The translations under genes and the position numbers were made by a program. The notes below the pieces were generated by a model, which saw nothing but the letters and a program-made list of their open reading frames with translations, ran no database searches and had not been told where the DNA came from. A stretch of 10,624 bases of DNA from the NCBI GenBank assembly GCA_044342535.1, contig JBIIPQ010000126.1, positions 1 to 10,624 of the forward strand, in the 5' to 3' direction. This stretch comes from UBA4615 sp044342535. Its GTDB lineage: Bacteria; Pseudomonadota; Gammaproteobacteria; Burkholderiales; Burkholderiaceae_E. Below, in pieces: positions 1 through 6,493 of this stretch (position 1 is the stretch's first letter; the number at the start of each line of letters is the position of its first letter).

Positions 1-32
1 ATCGCCGCTCGCTGCGCCCGCACGCCCTGCGC

Positions 33-38
33 TACGAT
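33..38 (+). promoter_or_regulatory. possible -10 box, leaderless start
   Basis: TACGAT ends six bases before the ATG at 45, so transcription from it would begin at or next to the start codon. No ribosome binding site precedes that ATG, which fits a leaderless message. No good -35 hexamer is visible at the usual distance. The call rests on one six-base match. Confidence 0.3.
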
Positions 39-44
39 CCGGCG

Positions 45-542
45 ATGGACGCCACCGACTTCACCCGCCTGCTCGACCGCATGATGGACGCCGCCGAAGC
101 CGGTGACGGCGCGGCCTTCGCCGCCTGCTTCACGCCCGACGCGACCTACCACGACTACGTGTACGGTCCGCACGTCGGCCGTGCCGAGATCGAGCGGATG
201 CTGGTCGAGCTCTTCCGGCGCGACGCCGGCCCCGACTACCGCTGGCGGATGCACGACCCGGTCTGCGCGGGCGACACCGGCTACGCGTGGTCGCTGTCGA
301 GCTTCACGTCGACCGTGCCCGAGTTCGCCGGCCGGCGCGTGGTCATCGACGGCATCAGCCGCTTCAGGCTGAGCGGCGGCCTGATCGCCGAGTACTTCGA
401 GTCGGTCAACGGCTGCGTCGCGATGGCGCAGCTCGGTGTCGCACCCGAGCGCATGGCGAAGGTCGCCCGCAAGTGGGCCGACCGGCTGCTGGCCGAGCCC
501 CGCACCATCGCCTTCGAAGCCGGCGACCCGCCGGGCCGATGA
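45..542 (+). CDS. SnoaL-like / NTF2-fold family protein
   Basis: Predicted soluble 165-residue protein of the nuclear transport factor 2 / SnoaL superfamily, a cone-shaped alpha+beta fold used by small isomerases, cyclases, dehydratase-like enzymes and ligand-binding proteins. The N-terminal helix (about residues 4-18) leads into AAFAACFTPDATYHDY (about 24-39), the usual 'loop-helix then DA-x-Y/W' signature. GPHVGRAEIERML (about 42-54) matches the 'G...G.eaI..f' segment, and beta-strand-like stretches follow to about residue 125. The length is slightly above the usual 120-150 because of a basic C-terminal tail. It has no signal peptide or membrane segment. It converges on the MFS gene with only 13 bases between the stops. 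No substrate can be inferred, and a polyketide-cyclase-like role would be a guess. The ATG at 45 is the natural start and nothing better lies upstream in the window. Confidence 0.85.
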   Translation: MDATDFTRLLDRMMDAAEAGDGAAFAACFTPDATYHDYVYGPHVGRAEIERMLVELFRRDAGPDYRWRMHDPVCAGDTGYAWSLSSFTSTVPEFAGRRVVIDGISRFRLSGGLIAEYFESVNGCVAMAQLGVAPERMAKVARKWADRLLAEPRTIAFEAGDPPGR

Positions 543-555
543 CGGGCGTGCCGGC

Positions 556-1860
556 CTAGGACGCCGGGCGGATCCGCCCCGCCACCGCCCGCACCTTCCC
601 CGGCGAGGCCCGCCAGACCGCGACGATCGACAGCAGCGACGCGCCGATCGCGAGCCAGAAGGCCGGCGCGTAGGAGCCGGTCGCATCGTGGATGGCGCCG
701 GCCACCCACGGCCCGGTCGCGCCGCCGGCGATCGAGGACAGCGACAGCACGCCGAAGATGCTGCCGTAATGCTTGCCCTCGAAGATCTCGGCCGGCATCG
801 CGCCGAACACCGAGGTCACGCCGTAGCCGAGCGCGCCCTGCACGATCACCATCGTCCACAGCAGCAGCGGGCTGGGGTGCGAGGGCAGCGCCAGCAGCGC
901 GACGTAGGTCAGCACGAAGCCCAGGCTGCCGATCGCCCACACCGGTTCGCGCCCGATGCGGTCCGACAGCTGCCCGAGCGCGATCTGCCCCGGCACGCCG
1001 GCGAGGCTGACCGCGCCCAGCGCCCAGGCCGCCTCGTGCGCGCTGAAGCCGACCTCGAGCAGGTACTTGGTCTGGTGGACCTGCACCAGGTACCAGGCGA
1101 GCAGCCCGGTGAAGTAGCCGAGCGCCAGCCACCAGAAGCGCGCCGTGCGCAGCGCACGCGCCAGCGTCCAGTCGGTCGCGGCCCAGGCCGCGTCGACGAT
1201 GTTGGAGCGCCGCGCCGGACCGGCGCCAGGCAGGGGCGCCGCGTCGCCGTCGGGCCGCAGCCCGAGGTCCTCCGGGCGGCGGCGCAGCAGCAGGTTCAGG
1301 GGCGCCAGCACCACCAGCGTCACGATGCCCAGGCCGATGCAGGCGGTGCGCCAGCCGTGGCGCTCGATCATCGTCTGCATCAGCGGCAGCAGCAGGATCG
1401 AGCCCGCGCCGACACCGGCGAAGGCGAGGCTGAGCGCCAGGCCCCGCCGCCTCACGAACCACGCCGGCAGCCACAGCGCCTGGCCCGAGTAGCCGAGGAT
1501 CACGCTGCCCGCCCCGACGCCCACGCCGAGCGTCAGGTACAGGTGCCAGGGCTGGCTCGTGAGGGTGGCGAGCAGCAGGCCCGCGCCGGTCGCGACCACG
1601 CCGAGCGTGCAGACGAAGCGCGGGCCGCGCGAGTCCATCGTGCGGCCGATCAGCGGGCTCAGGATGGCCGACACCAGGAAGCCGAACGAGAACACGCCGG
1701 CGGTCACCGCGCGGTCCCAGCCGAACTCGTCGAGGATCGGCGGATAGAGCAGCGAGAACGCGGTGCGCGCGTTGACCGCGACGCCCATCGACACGAAGAC
1801 CACGGCCACGAGCAGCCAGCCGTAGTAGAACGGCAGGCGGCGGGCGAGCGACTGCAGCAA
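556..1860 (-). CDS. MFS transporter, OFA/monocarboxylate-type
   Basis: Inner-membrane secondary transporter of the major facilitator superfamily, 434 residues with about 12 hydrophobic segments split by a charged central loop (about 190-220, RRRPEDLGLRPDG). Cytoplasmic loop 2-3 carries the MFS 'motif A' as GRTMDSRGPR (72-81), and the second half repeats it as GQLSDRIGRE. The N-terminal FYYGWLLVAVVFVSMGV and the overall pattern resemble oxalate/formate-antiporter-like and monocarboxylate carriers common in Burkholderiales, so an organic anion is the likeliest substrate; the exact one cannot be read from sequence. I chose a TTG start at 1860 because AGGAGA lies six bases upstream and the protein then begins just before helix 1. 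Reading on to the ATG at 2013 would overlap psd by over 100 bases and add an Arg/Ser-rich tail with no family character. It sits 37 bases downstream of psd on the same strand, probably in one operon. Confidence 0.88.
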   Translation of the reverse strand: MLQSLARRLPFYYGWLLVAVVFVSMGVAVNARTAFSLLYPPILDEFGWDRAVTAGVFSFGFLVSAILSPLIGRTMDSRGPRFVCTLGVVATGAGLLLATLTSQPWHLYLTLGVGVGAGSVILGYSGQALWLPAWFVRRRGLALSLAFAGVGAGSILLLPLMQTMIERHGWRTACIGLGIVTLVVLAPLNLLLRRRPEDLGLRPDGDAAPLPGAGPARRSNIVDAAWAATDWTLARALRTARFWWLALGYFTGLLAWYLVQVHQTKYLLEVGFSAHEAAWALGAVSLAGVPGQIALGQLSDRIGREPVWAIGSLGFVLTYVALLALPSHPSPLLLWTMVIVQGALGYGVTSVFGAMPAEIFEGKHYGSIFGVLSLSSIAGGATGPWVAGAIHDATGSYAPAFWLAIGASLLSIVAVWRASPGKVRAVAGRIRPAS

Positions 1861-1866
1861 GACGGA

Positions 1867-1872
1867 TCTCCT
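1867..1872 (-). promoter_or_regulatory. RBS fixing the TTG start of the MFS gene
   Basis: On the minus strand AGGAGA stands six bases before the TTG at 1860. It is one of the strongest Shine-Dalgarno matches in the window and decides the start of the transporter against the longer reading. Confidence 0.7.
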
Positions 1873-1875
1873 GGA

Positions 1876-1893
1876 CGTCCCTCGATCGGGACG
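1876..1893 (-). terminator. hairpin between psd and MFS gene
   Basis: CGTCCC (1876-1881) and GGGACG (1888-1893) form a perfect six-pair stem around a six-base loop, between the psd stop and the Shine-Dalgarno of the transporter. There is no T-run, so it is not a classical intrinsic terminator. It may stabilise the upstream message or reduce readthrough and translation of the transporter. Function is inferred from position only. Confidence 0.3.
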
Positions 1894-1897
1894 ACCT

Positions 1898-2770
1898 TCA
1901 GGGTAGCGCAGGCAGGTGCAGCAGTGGCCGACCCGCGCGGATGCGCGCGCCCGGCTCGACCCCCGCGCACGGCTCGAAGCCGCGCGGGGCGAACACGATG
2001 ATCGTCGAGCCATGCTCGAAGCCGCCGAGCTCCTCGCCCTTCGTCACGGGTGCCTTGCAGGCGATCTCGTCGGGCCCCTGGTAGCGCAGGTGCAGGCGCA
2101 GGTCGAGGAACCGCAGCCGGATCGACGCGACCAGGATCGCCGCGACCGGCACCAGCGCGATCGGATGTCCGCCTGCGTGCAGCCTCGCCCGCAGCACCGC
2201 GCGCTCGTTGCGGCAGAACAGCCGCTCGACGCGTGCGAGCGCGATCGGGTTCACGTTCCAGGTGTCGCCGCTCAGGTAGGTGACATGCTCGATCGTGCAG
2301 TCGTGCGGCGCGTGGAAGCGGTGGTACATCGCCGAGGTCAGGCGCAGCGTCACGAAGCAGCCGTCGCGGAACGCCCGTGTGTCCTGGGTCGGACCGAACA
2401 GCTCGTCGATCGAATAGGGGTAGCCCTTGGCCTGGTACACCCGCCCGTCGACCACGCGGCCGCACTCGCCGACGATGCCGTCCGAAGGACTCGCCAGCAC
2501 CGCGGGATCGGGATCGAAGGGCCGCGCACCCGGCACCAGCTCGCGCGTGAAGCAGTCGTGCAGGCTGAGGTACCTGACCGGCGCCGCGTCGCTCAGGTCG
2601 AGGTCGGTGAACAGCCGCCAGACCGCGATCGACGCGCGGCACAGCCACGGATTGCGGATCCGGCTGAATCGCCCCATCGCACGGGTCAGCGCGATCCGCG
2701 GCACGCGGTTGGTGAGGAGGAAGTTGATGTCTTCCTGCATGAAGACGGCTCGCAGCGCACGCAAGGTCAT
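1898..2770 (-). CDS. psd: phosphatidylserine decarboxylase proenzyme
   Basis: Converts phosphatidylserine to phosphatidylethanolamine at the inner membrane, using a pyruvoyl group made by self-cleavage. The 290-residue protein has the expected catalytic set: D97 in SPSDGIVG, H150 and H153 in YHRFHAPH, and the cleavage site G254-S255 in EHGST (251-256), close to the D90/H144/H147/S254 layout of the E. coli enzyme. Cleavage would release an alpha chain of about 36 residues. In the usual LGST motif the first residue is Leu; here it is His253. An N-terminal MQEDINFLLTNR...WRLF.DLDLS segment (11-59) and the SLHDCFTREL block (69-78) fit the longer proteobacterial Psd group. The ATG at 2770 is the most upstream start that does not run into the divergent gene; the ATG at 2740 (MQEDINF) is a real alternative, and neither has a good ribosome binding site. 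It is divergent from the aminotransferase and upstream of the MFS gene. Confidence 0.9.
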   Translation of the reverse strand: MTLRALRAVFMQEDINFLLTNRVPRIALTRAMGRFSRIRNPWLCRASIAVWRLFTDLDLSDAAPVRYLSLHDCFTRELVPGARPFDPDPAVLASPSDGIVGECGRVVDGRVYQAKGYPYSIDELFGPTQDTRAFRDGCFVTLRLTSAMYHRFHAPHDCTIEHVTYLSGDTWNVNPIALARVERLFCRNERAVLRARLHAGGHPIALVPVAAILVASIRLRFLDLRLHLRYQGPDEIACKAPVTKGEELGGFEHGSTIIVFAPRGFEPCAGVEPGARIRAGRPLLHLPALP

Positions 2771-2823
2771 GATCGTGTCAATTGGAACGGGTAGACAGGT
2801 GCCGACACCACCACGGCATCGGC
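2771..2823. promoter_or_regulatory. short divergent psd/aminotransferase promoter interval
   Basis: Only 53 bases separate the proposed start codons of psd (-) and the aminotransferase (+), so promoters for both should lie here or reach into the 5' ends of the genes. TTGACA can be read on the minus strand (2777-2782) but has no partner -10 at a workable distance before the chosen psd start. No convincing hexamer pair was found for either gene. Confidence 0.3.
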
Positions 2824-4470
2824 ATGGACGACACCTACGCACTCTCCGCGATCGCGCTCGGCGCGCTCGCCCTGACCCTGCCGCGCGTCAAGCGCCGCCT
2901 CGAACTCTCGCGGGCCAAGCACCGCTCGCTGGCCGGGCATGCCCGGATGGCCAAGCGCGTCGTCGCACAGATTCCCGGGTACGCCTACGACGAGGCCGCA
3001 TTCTTCGGATCCGACGGCGCCGGGCCCGAGGTGCTCGCCCGCCGCCGAGCGGGATTCGCGCGCCTGTCCGCATCGCTCGCGGAGCGCTGCCCCCGCACGC
3101 TCGAGGCGACCGCGGCGGCCCGAGCGTCGCTGTCCGACCTGCAGTTCACCAGCACCTACCGCGTGCCGTTCCAGTACGGCCCGTACCTGCGCAAGCACCT
3201 CGCGACCGGCAGCGTGCTGGCCGCCTCGCACGGCGTGCAGGTCGAGGACCTCGACGGCAACCGCTTCTACGACCTCACCGGCTCGTACGGCGTGAACGTG
3301 CTCGGCTACGACGCCTACAAGGACTGCATCGACGAGGGCGCCGCGCGCGCCCGCGCGCTCGGCCCGGTGCTCGGCGCCTACCATCCGGGCGTGCTCGAGG
3401 CGGTCGAGCGGATCCGCGCGCTCTCGGGCCTCGACGAGGTCTCGTTCCACATGTCCGGCACCGAGGCGGTGATGCAGGCGGTCCGCCTGGCGCGCTACCA
3501 CACGAGACGCTCGCACCTGGTCCGCTTCACCGGGGCCTATCACGGCTGGTGGGAGGACGTGCAGCCCGGCCCGGGCAACCCGCTGCCCCCGCGCGAGACC
3601 TACACGCTGCGCGAGGGCGACGCACGCACGCTGCACGTGCTGCGCACCCGCCGCGACATCGCCTGCGTGCTGGTGAACCCGCTTCAGGCGCTGCACCCGA
3701 ACGCCTCGGCGCCGTCCGACGCGTCGCTCGTGGACAGCGGCCGCGCCGCCGGCGTCGATCGCGCCGCGTATGCCGAGTGGCTGCGCCAGCTGCGCGAGGT
3801 CTGCACCGAGCGCGGCATCGTGCTGATCCTCGACGAGGTGTTCACCGGCTTTCGCCTGGCAAGGCGCGGCGCGCAGGAGTACTTCCGCGTCAAGGCCGAC
3901 ATGGTCGTCTACGGCAAGACCCTGGGCGGCGGACTGCCGGTCGGCGTCGTGTGCGGCCGGCACGACCTGATGCGGCGCTGGCGCGACGACCGACCCGCCG
4001 ACGTCTGCTTCGCCCGCGGCACGTTCAATTCGCACCCCTACGTGATCGGTGCGATGAATGCATTCCTCGACCGCTTCGAGCGGCCGGAGACCCGTGCGCT
4101 GTACGACGGCCTCGACGAGCGCTGGAACCGTCGCACGGCCCGGATGAACGCCGGCCTCGCCGAGGCGGGCGTGCCGGTGCGGGTGGCGAACCTGAGCTCG
4201 ATCTGGACGGTGCTCTACACGCGTCCGGCCCGCTACAACTGGCTGCTGCAGTTCTACCTTCGCGAACACGGCCTGGCCCTGAGCTGGGTGGGGACGGGGC
4301 GGCTGATCTTCAGCCTCGACTGGAGCGACGACGACTTCGAGGCCATGGTCGGACGCTTCGTCGCGGCGGCGCGCGCGATGCACGCGGACGGCTGGTGGGA
4401 CGGTCCCGACGCGAGCAACCGCTCGATCCGCCGCACCCTGCTCACCGAGATGCTGCGCCGCCGCTTCTGA
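2824..4470 (+). CDS. class III PLP aminotransferase, GSA aminomutase-like
   Basis: PLP-dependent enzyme of the class III aminotransferase / glutamate-1-semialdehyde aminomutase superfamily, expected to move an amino group to or from a carbonyl carbon. Visible signatures are DLDGNRFYDLTGSYGVNVLG, the phosphate-binding SGTEA (211-215), Y239-H240 for ring stacking, D337 in LILDEVFTGF for the pyridine nitrogen, the Schiff-base lysine K365 in VVYGKTLGGG, and T400 in GTFNSHP. All catalytic positions are intact. At 548 residues it exceeds the roughly 430 of HemL because of about 110 extra N-terminal residues, starting with a hydrophobic stretch (about 5-20, LSAIALGALALTL) followed by a basic segment. 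This suggests membrane association. I chose ATG 2824 over an in-frame TTG at 2782 that adds a His/Arg-rich tail. No clear Shine-Dalgarno is present. Its neighbours imply a lipid or lipid-linked substrate, but that is inference; haem synthesis is unlikely. Confidence 0.85.
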   Translation: MDDTYALSAIALGALALTLPRVKRRLELSRAKHRSLAGHARMAKRVVAQIPGYAYDEAAFFGSDGAGPEVLARRRAGFARLSASLAERCPRTLEATAAARASLSDLQFTSTYRVPFQYGPYLRKHLATGSVLAASHGVQVEDLDGNRFYDLTGSYGVNVLGYDAYKDCIDEGAARARALGPVLGAYHPGVLEAVERIRALSGLDEVSFHMSGTEAVMQAVRLARYHTRRSHLVRFTGAYHGWWEDVQPGPGNPLPPRETYTLREGDARTLHVLRTRRDIACVLVNPLQALHPNASAPSDASLVDSGRAAGVDRAAYAEWLRQLREVCTERGIVLILDEVFTGFRLARRGAQEYFRVKADMVVYGKTLGGGLPVGVVCGRHDLMRRWRDDRPADVCFARGTFNSHPYVIGAMNAFLDRFERPETRALYDGLDERWNRRTARMNAGLAEAGVPVRVANLSSIWTVLYTRPARYNWLLQFYLREHGLALSWVGTGRLIFSLDWSDDDFEAMVGRFVAAARAMHADGWWDGPDASNRSIRRTLLTEMLRRRF

Positions 4471-4475
4471 GGCCG

Positions 4476-4493
4476 GCGGGCAGATCCGCCCGC
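4476..4493. terminator. possible bidirectional hairpin between convergent genes
   Basis: GCGGGC (4476-4481) and GCCCGC (4488-4493) pair perfectly around a six-base loop and fill most of the 23-base gap between the stops of the convergent aminotransferase and Mpo1-like genes. There is no T-run on either strand, so strength as an intrinsic terminator is doubtful. Confidence 0.35.
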
Positions 4494-5102
4494 TCAGTGC
4501 CGCCGCGCGTGCGGCATCGGGTCGATCAGCTCGCCCCGCAGCAGCGCGAGGGGCGCGCCGCGGTAGAGCAAGGCATCGTGAAACGGGTCGGTGAGGATCT
4601 TGAGCGCCCAGACCAGCCCGGTGGCGAGGTCGCGCTCGATCCACAGCTGCAGCACGCGCAGCAGCACGCCGCCGACGCCGAGCGCGAACCAGGCGATCCC
4701 GACGTCGTGCAGGTACTCGCCGAAGCCGCTCGCCGGCTCGATCGTGCCGAACAGCGACGGGCTCGCCCAGAGCAGCGCCGGCACGGCCGCCCACGCGCTC
4801 ATCAGCACCACCTTGCGGCGGATGTTGTAGCCGACCTTCACCGCTTCCTTGTACTCGTCGGTGACCTCGTTGACATGGTCGTAGCCGCGCGGCTCGAAGA
4901 AGAAGTGGCCGGCCTGGCGCGTCGTCATCGACACGCCCCAGGCCAGCAGCGCCGCGGCAGCCGGGTCCACCAGCACCAGCAGGTAGGCGGCGATGAAGCA
5001 CAATGCGCTGACGAAGTGCAGCGCCTGGTTGATGCGGCTGTGATGGTAGAAGCGGTGGTCGTCCCAGCGCTGGGTCGAGAGTTCCTGGAGCAGAGCCTTC
5101 AC
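4494..5102 (-). CDS. Mpo1/DUF962-like multi-spanning membrane protein
   Basis: A 202-residue integral membrane protein with about four hydrophobic segments (roughly 27-45, 47-61, 98-117 and 133-152). Between segments 2 and 3 is a conserved-looking charged block, RQAGHFFFEPRGYDHVNE (62-79), then YKEAVKVGYNIRRK (84-97). The N-terminal Y19-H20-H21-x3-N25-x3-H29 plus Q63-x-G65-H66-x3-E70 recalls the YH-x3-N-x3-H and GH-FFE pattern of the DUF962/Mpo1 family. Yeast Mpo1 in that family is an Fe(II) dioxygenase acting on 2-hydroxy fatty acids in phytosphingosine breakdown. The resemblance is by eye, and the C-terminal third (about 120-202) extends past what I recognise of that family, so the enzymatic role is tentative. 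I chose the GTG at 5102 because GAGGT lies four bases upstream and the sequence then starts directly in MKALLQEL. It is convergent with the aminotransferase and divergent from the glycosyltransferase. Confidence 0.7.
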   Translation of the reverse strand: MKALLQELSTQRWDDHRFYHHSRINQALHFVSALCFIAAYLLVLVDPAAAALLAWGVSMTTRQAGHFFFEPRGYDHVNEVTDEYKEAVKVGYNIRRKVVLMSAWAAVPALLWASPSLFGTIEPASGFGEYLHDVGIAWFALGVGGVLLRVLQLWIERDLATGLVWALKILTDPFHDALLYRGAPLALLRGELIDPMPHARRH

Positions 5103-5106
5103 GGGG

Positions 5107-5111
5107 ACCTC
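5107..5111 (-). promoter_or_regulatory. RBS supporting the GTG start of the Mpo1-like gene
   Basis: On the minus strand GAGGT is followed by CCCC and then the GTG at 5102. This favours GTG over the upstream in-frame ATG at 5159, whose extra 19 residues show no family character and would consume part of the divergent promoter region. Confidence 0.55.
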
Positions 5112-5141
5112 ATGGGTTCGCCGACCCGACGACGCCGTCGT

Positions 5142-5234
5142 GTCACGTGACCGGATCATGAACGCCGTCGATGAAGGTTACATGACGGTGCGCGACCGTC
5201 ATCGAACCGTCGTCCGGAGGGCGCATCATGTAAC
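5142..5234. promoter_or_regulatory. repeat-rich divergent regulatory region
   Basis: The interval between the divergent Mpo1-like and glycosyltransferase genes is visibly less GC-rich than the genes and carries nested symmetry. It holds the perfect 10-base palindrome GTCACGTGAC (5142-5151), an 8-pair inverted repeat ATGACGGT/ACCGTCAT (5182-5189 and 5195-5202, five-base loop), and a 9-base inverted repeat GTTACATGA (5177-5185) with TCATGTAAC (5226-5234). The motif TCAT-n(1-2)-AAC occurs at 5156-5163, 5199-5207 and 5226-5234 on + and 5177-5185 on -. The pattern suggests binding sites for a dimeric regulator controlling both genes. I do not recognise the regulator. Confidence 0.5.
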
Positions 5235-5298
5235 GATGGACGTCGAGGCCGTGGACCCGGACATCGTGATCGAGCGCTTCGCCCGGTCATCGAGACCG

Positions 5299-6486
5299 AT
5301 GCGGATCAGCGTCGTCACCGAGACCTGGCCGCCCGAGGTCAACGGCGTCGCGACCACGCTGGCCCGGATGGTCGGCGGTCTGCACGACCGCGGCCACGAC
5401 ATCCGCCTGATCCGCCCCCGGCAGGATGCCGACGGCGCCGGGAACGGCGGCGGCCGCGACGGCTTCGGGGAGATGCTGACCCACGGCTTGCCGATCCCCC
5501 GGTATCCGCACCTGAAGCTGGGCATCCCGGCCCGGCGCAAGCTGTCGCGGCTGTGGTCCGTGCAGCGTCCGGACATCGTCCACATCGCCACCGAGGGCCC
5601 GCTCGGCTGGTCGGCCCTGCGTGCGGCGACCCGCCTGAAGCTGCCGGTCGCCACCGATTTCCGCACGAACTTCCATACCTACAGCGACCACTACGGCGTC
5701 GGCTGGCTGCGCGCCCCGATCGCCTCGTACCTGCGCACGTTCCACAACAGCGCCGGCTGCACGCTGGTGCCGACCGAGGCCCTGCGCAGCGAGCTCGAGG
5801 CGCTCGGCTTCCGGCGGGTGCGGGTCGTGTCGCGCGGTGTCGACCGGCTGCTGTTCCGTCCCGAGCGCCGCAGCGACGCGCTGCGTGCCACGTGGGGGAT
5901 CGGCCCTGCGGACCTGGTCGTCGCCTGTGTCGGACGCCTCGCGCCGGAGAAGAACCTCGCCACCGTCGAGCTCGCGTTCGAGGCGATCCGTTCGGTGCGG
6001 CCCGACGCGCGGCTGCTGCTGGTGGGCGACGGCCCGCTGCGCGCGAGCCTGCAGGCGCGCATGCCGGACGCGCTGATCGTCGGACAGCGCAGCGGCGAGG
6101 ACCTGGCCGCCCACTACGCGTCGGCCGACCTGTTCCTGTTCGCGAGCCTGACCGAGACCTTCGGCAACGTGACCACCGAGGCGATGGCGAGCGGCCTGCC
6201 GGTCGTCGCCTTCGACTATGCCGCGGCCGCACAGCTGATGCGCCACGACGTCTGCGGTGCGCTCGTGCCCTGCGGCGACAGCGCGGCCTTCGTCGCCACC
6301 GCGCGCGACCTCGCCCTGGACGCGGATCGCCGCCGCCGGCTGAGCGCGGCGGCGCGCGCCGTCTCGGAGTCGCTCGGCTGGGACGCCGTGGTCGGGCGCT
6401 TCGAGCAGGCCCTGTCGACCGTCATCGCGGAAGCCGGCCACGCCCCGGCGGACGCCGCCTTCGCGCCGCAGCTGCCGATCGCGTGA
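5299..6486 (+). CDS. GT4-family glycosyltransferase
   Basis: Retaining GT-B glycosyltransferase of family GT4, transferring a sugar from an activated (probably nucleotide) donor. It has 395 residues, normal for the family. The N-terminal acceptor domain opens with RISVVTETWPPEVNGVATT (2-20), the glycine-rich entry loop typical of the MgtA/PimB/SqdX-like branch. The C-terminal donor domain shows VGRLAPEKN (PEKN at 216-219), the LLLVGDGP turn, and the catalytic E-x7-E as E286...E294 within ETFGNVTTE, followed by AMASGLPVV. There is no signal peptide; such enzymes sit at the cytoplasmic face of the membrane. Branch relatives glycosylate diacylglycerol, phosphatidylinositol or polyprenyl lipids, so a lipid acceptor is plausible but unproven. 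I chose ATG 5299 because homologous proteins start at MRI. The ATG at 5236 adds 21 residues whose third positions are also GC-rich, so it remains possible. It is divergent from the Mpo1-like gene. Confidence 0.88.
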   Translation: MRISVVTETWPPEVNGVATTLARMVGGLHDRGHDIRLIRPRQDADGAGNGGGRDGFGEMLTHGLPIPRYPHLKLGIPARRKLSRLWSVQRPDIVHIATEGPLGWSALRAATRLKLPVATDFRTNFHTYSDHYGVGWLRAPIASYLRTFHNSAGCTLVPTEALRSELEALGFRRVRVVSRGVDRLLFRPERRSDALRATWGIGPADLVVACVGRLAPEKNLATVELAFEAIRSVRPDARLLLVGDGPLRASLQARMPDALIVGQRSGEDLAAHYASADLFLFASLTETFGNVTTEAMASGLPVVAFDYAAAAQLMRHDVCGALVPCGDSAAFVATARDLALDADRRRRLSAAARAVSESLGWDAVVGRFEQALSTVIAEAGHAPADAAFAPQLPIA

Positions 6487-6493
6487 GCGGCGG

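Noticed and set aside
1861..2013. Longer N-terminus for the MFS transporter
   Set aside because: It overlaps psd, adds an Arg/Ser-rich tail before helix 1 and ignores the AGGAGA site in front of the TTG at 1860.
2824..4470. Annotation as hemL (glutamate-1-semialdehyde aminomutase)
   Set aside because: The ~110-residue N-terminal extension, hydrophobic start and lipid-gene context do not fit the housekeeping enzyme.
2767..5001. Very long open frame on the minus strand opposite the aminotransferase
   Set aside because: The product is Arg/Ala/Gly-rich without family motifs, and the plus-strand frame contains a complete PLP enzyme. Long antisense frames are expected in such GC-rich DNA.
2427..5150. 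Long plus-strand open frame through psd, aminotransferase and Mpo1-like genes
   Set aside because: It crosses real genes on both strands in the wrong frame, and its composition is Arg/Pro-rich without motifs.
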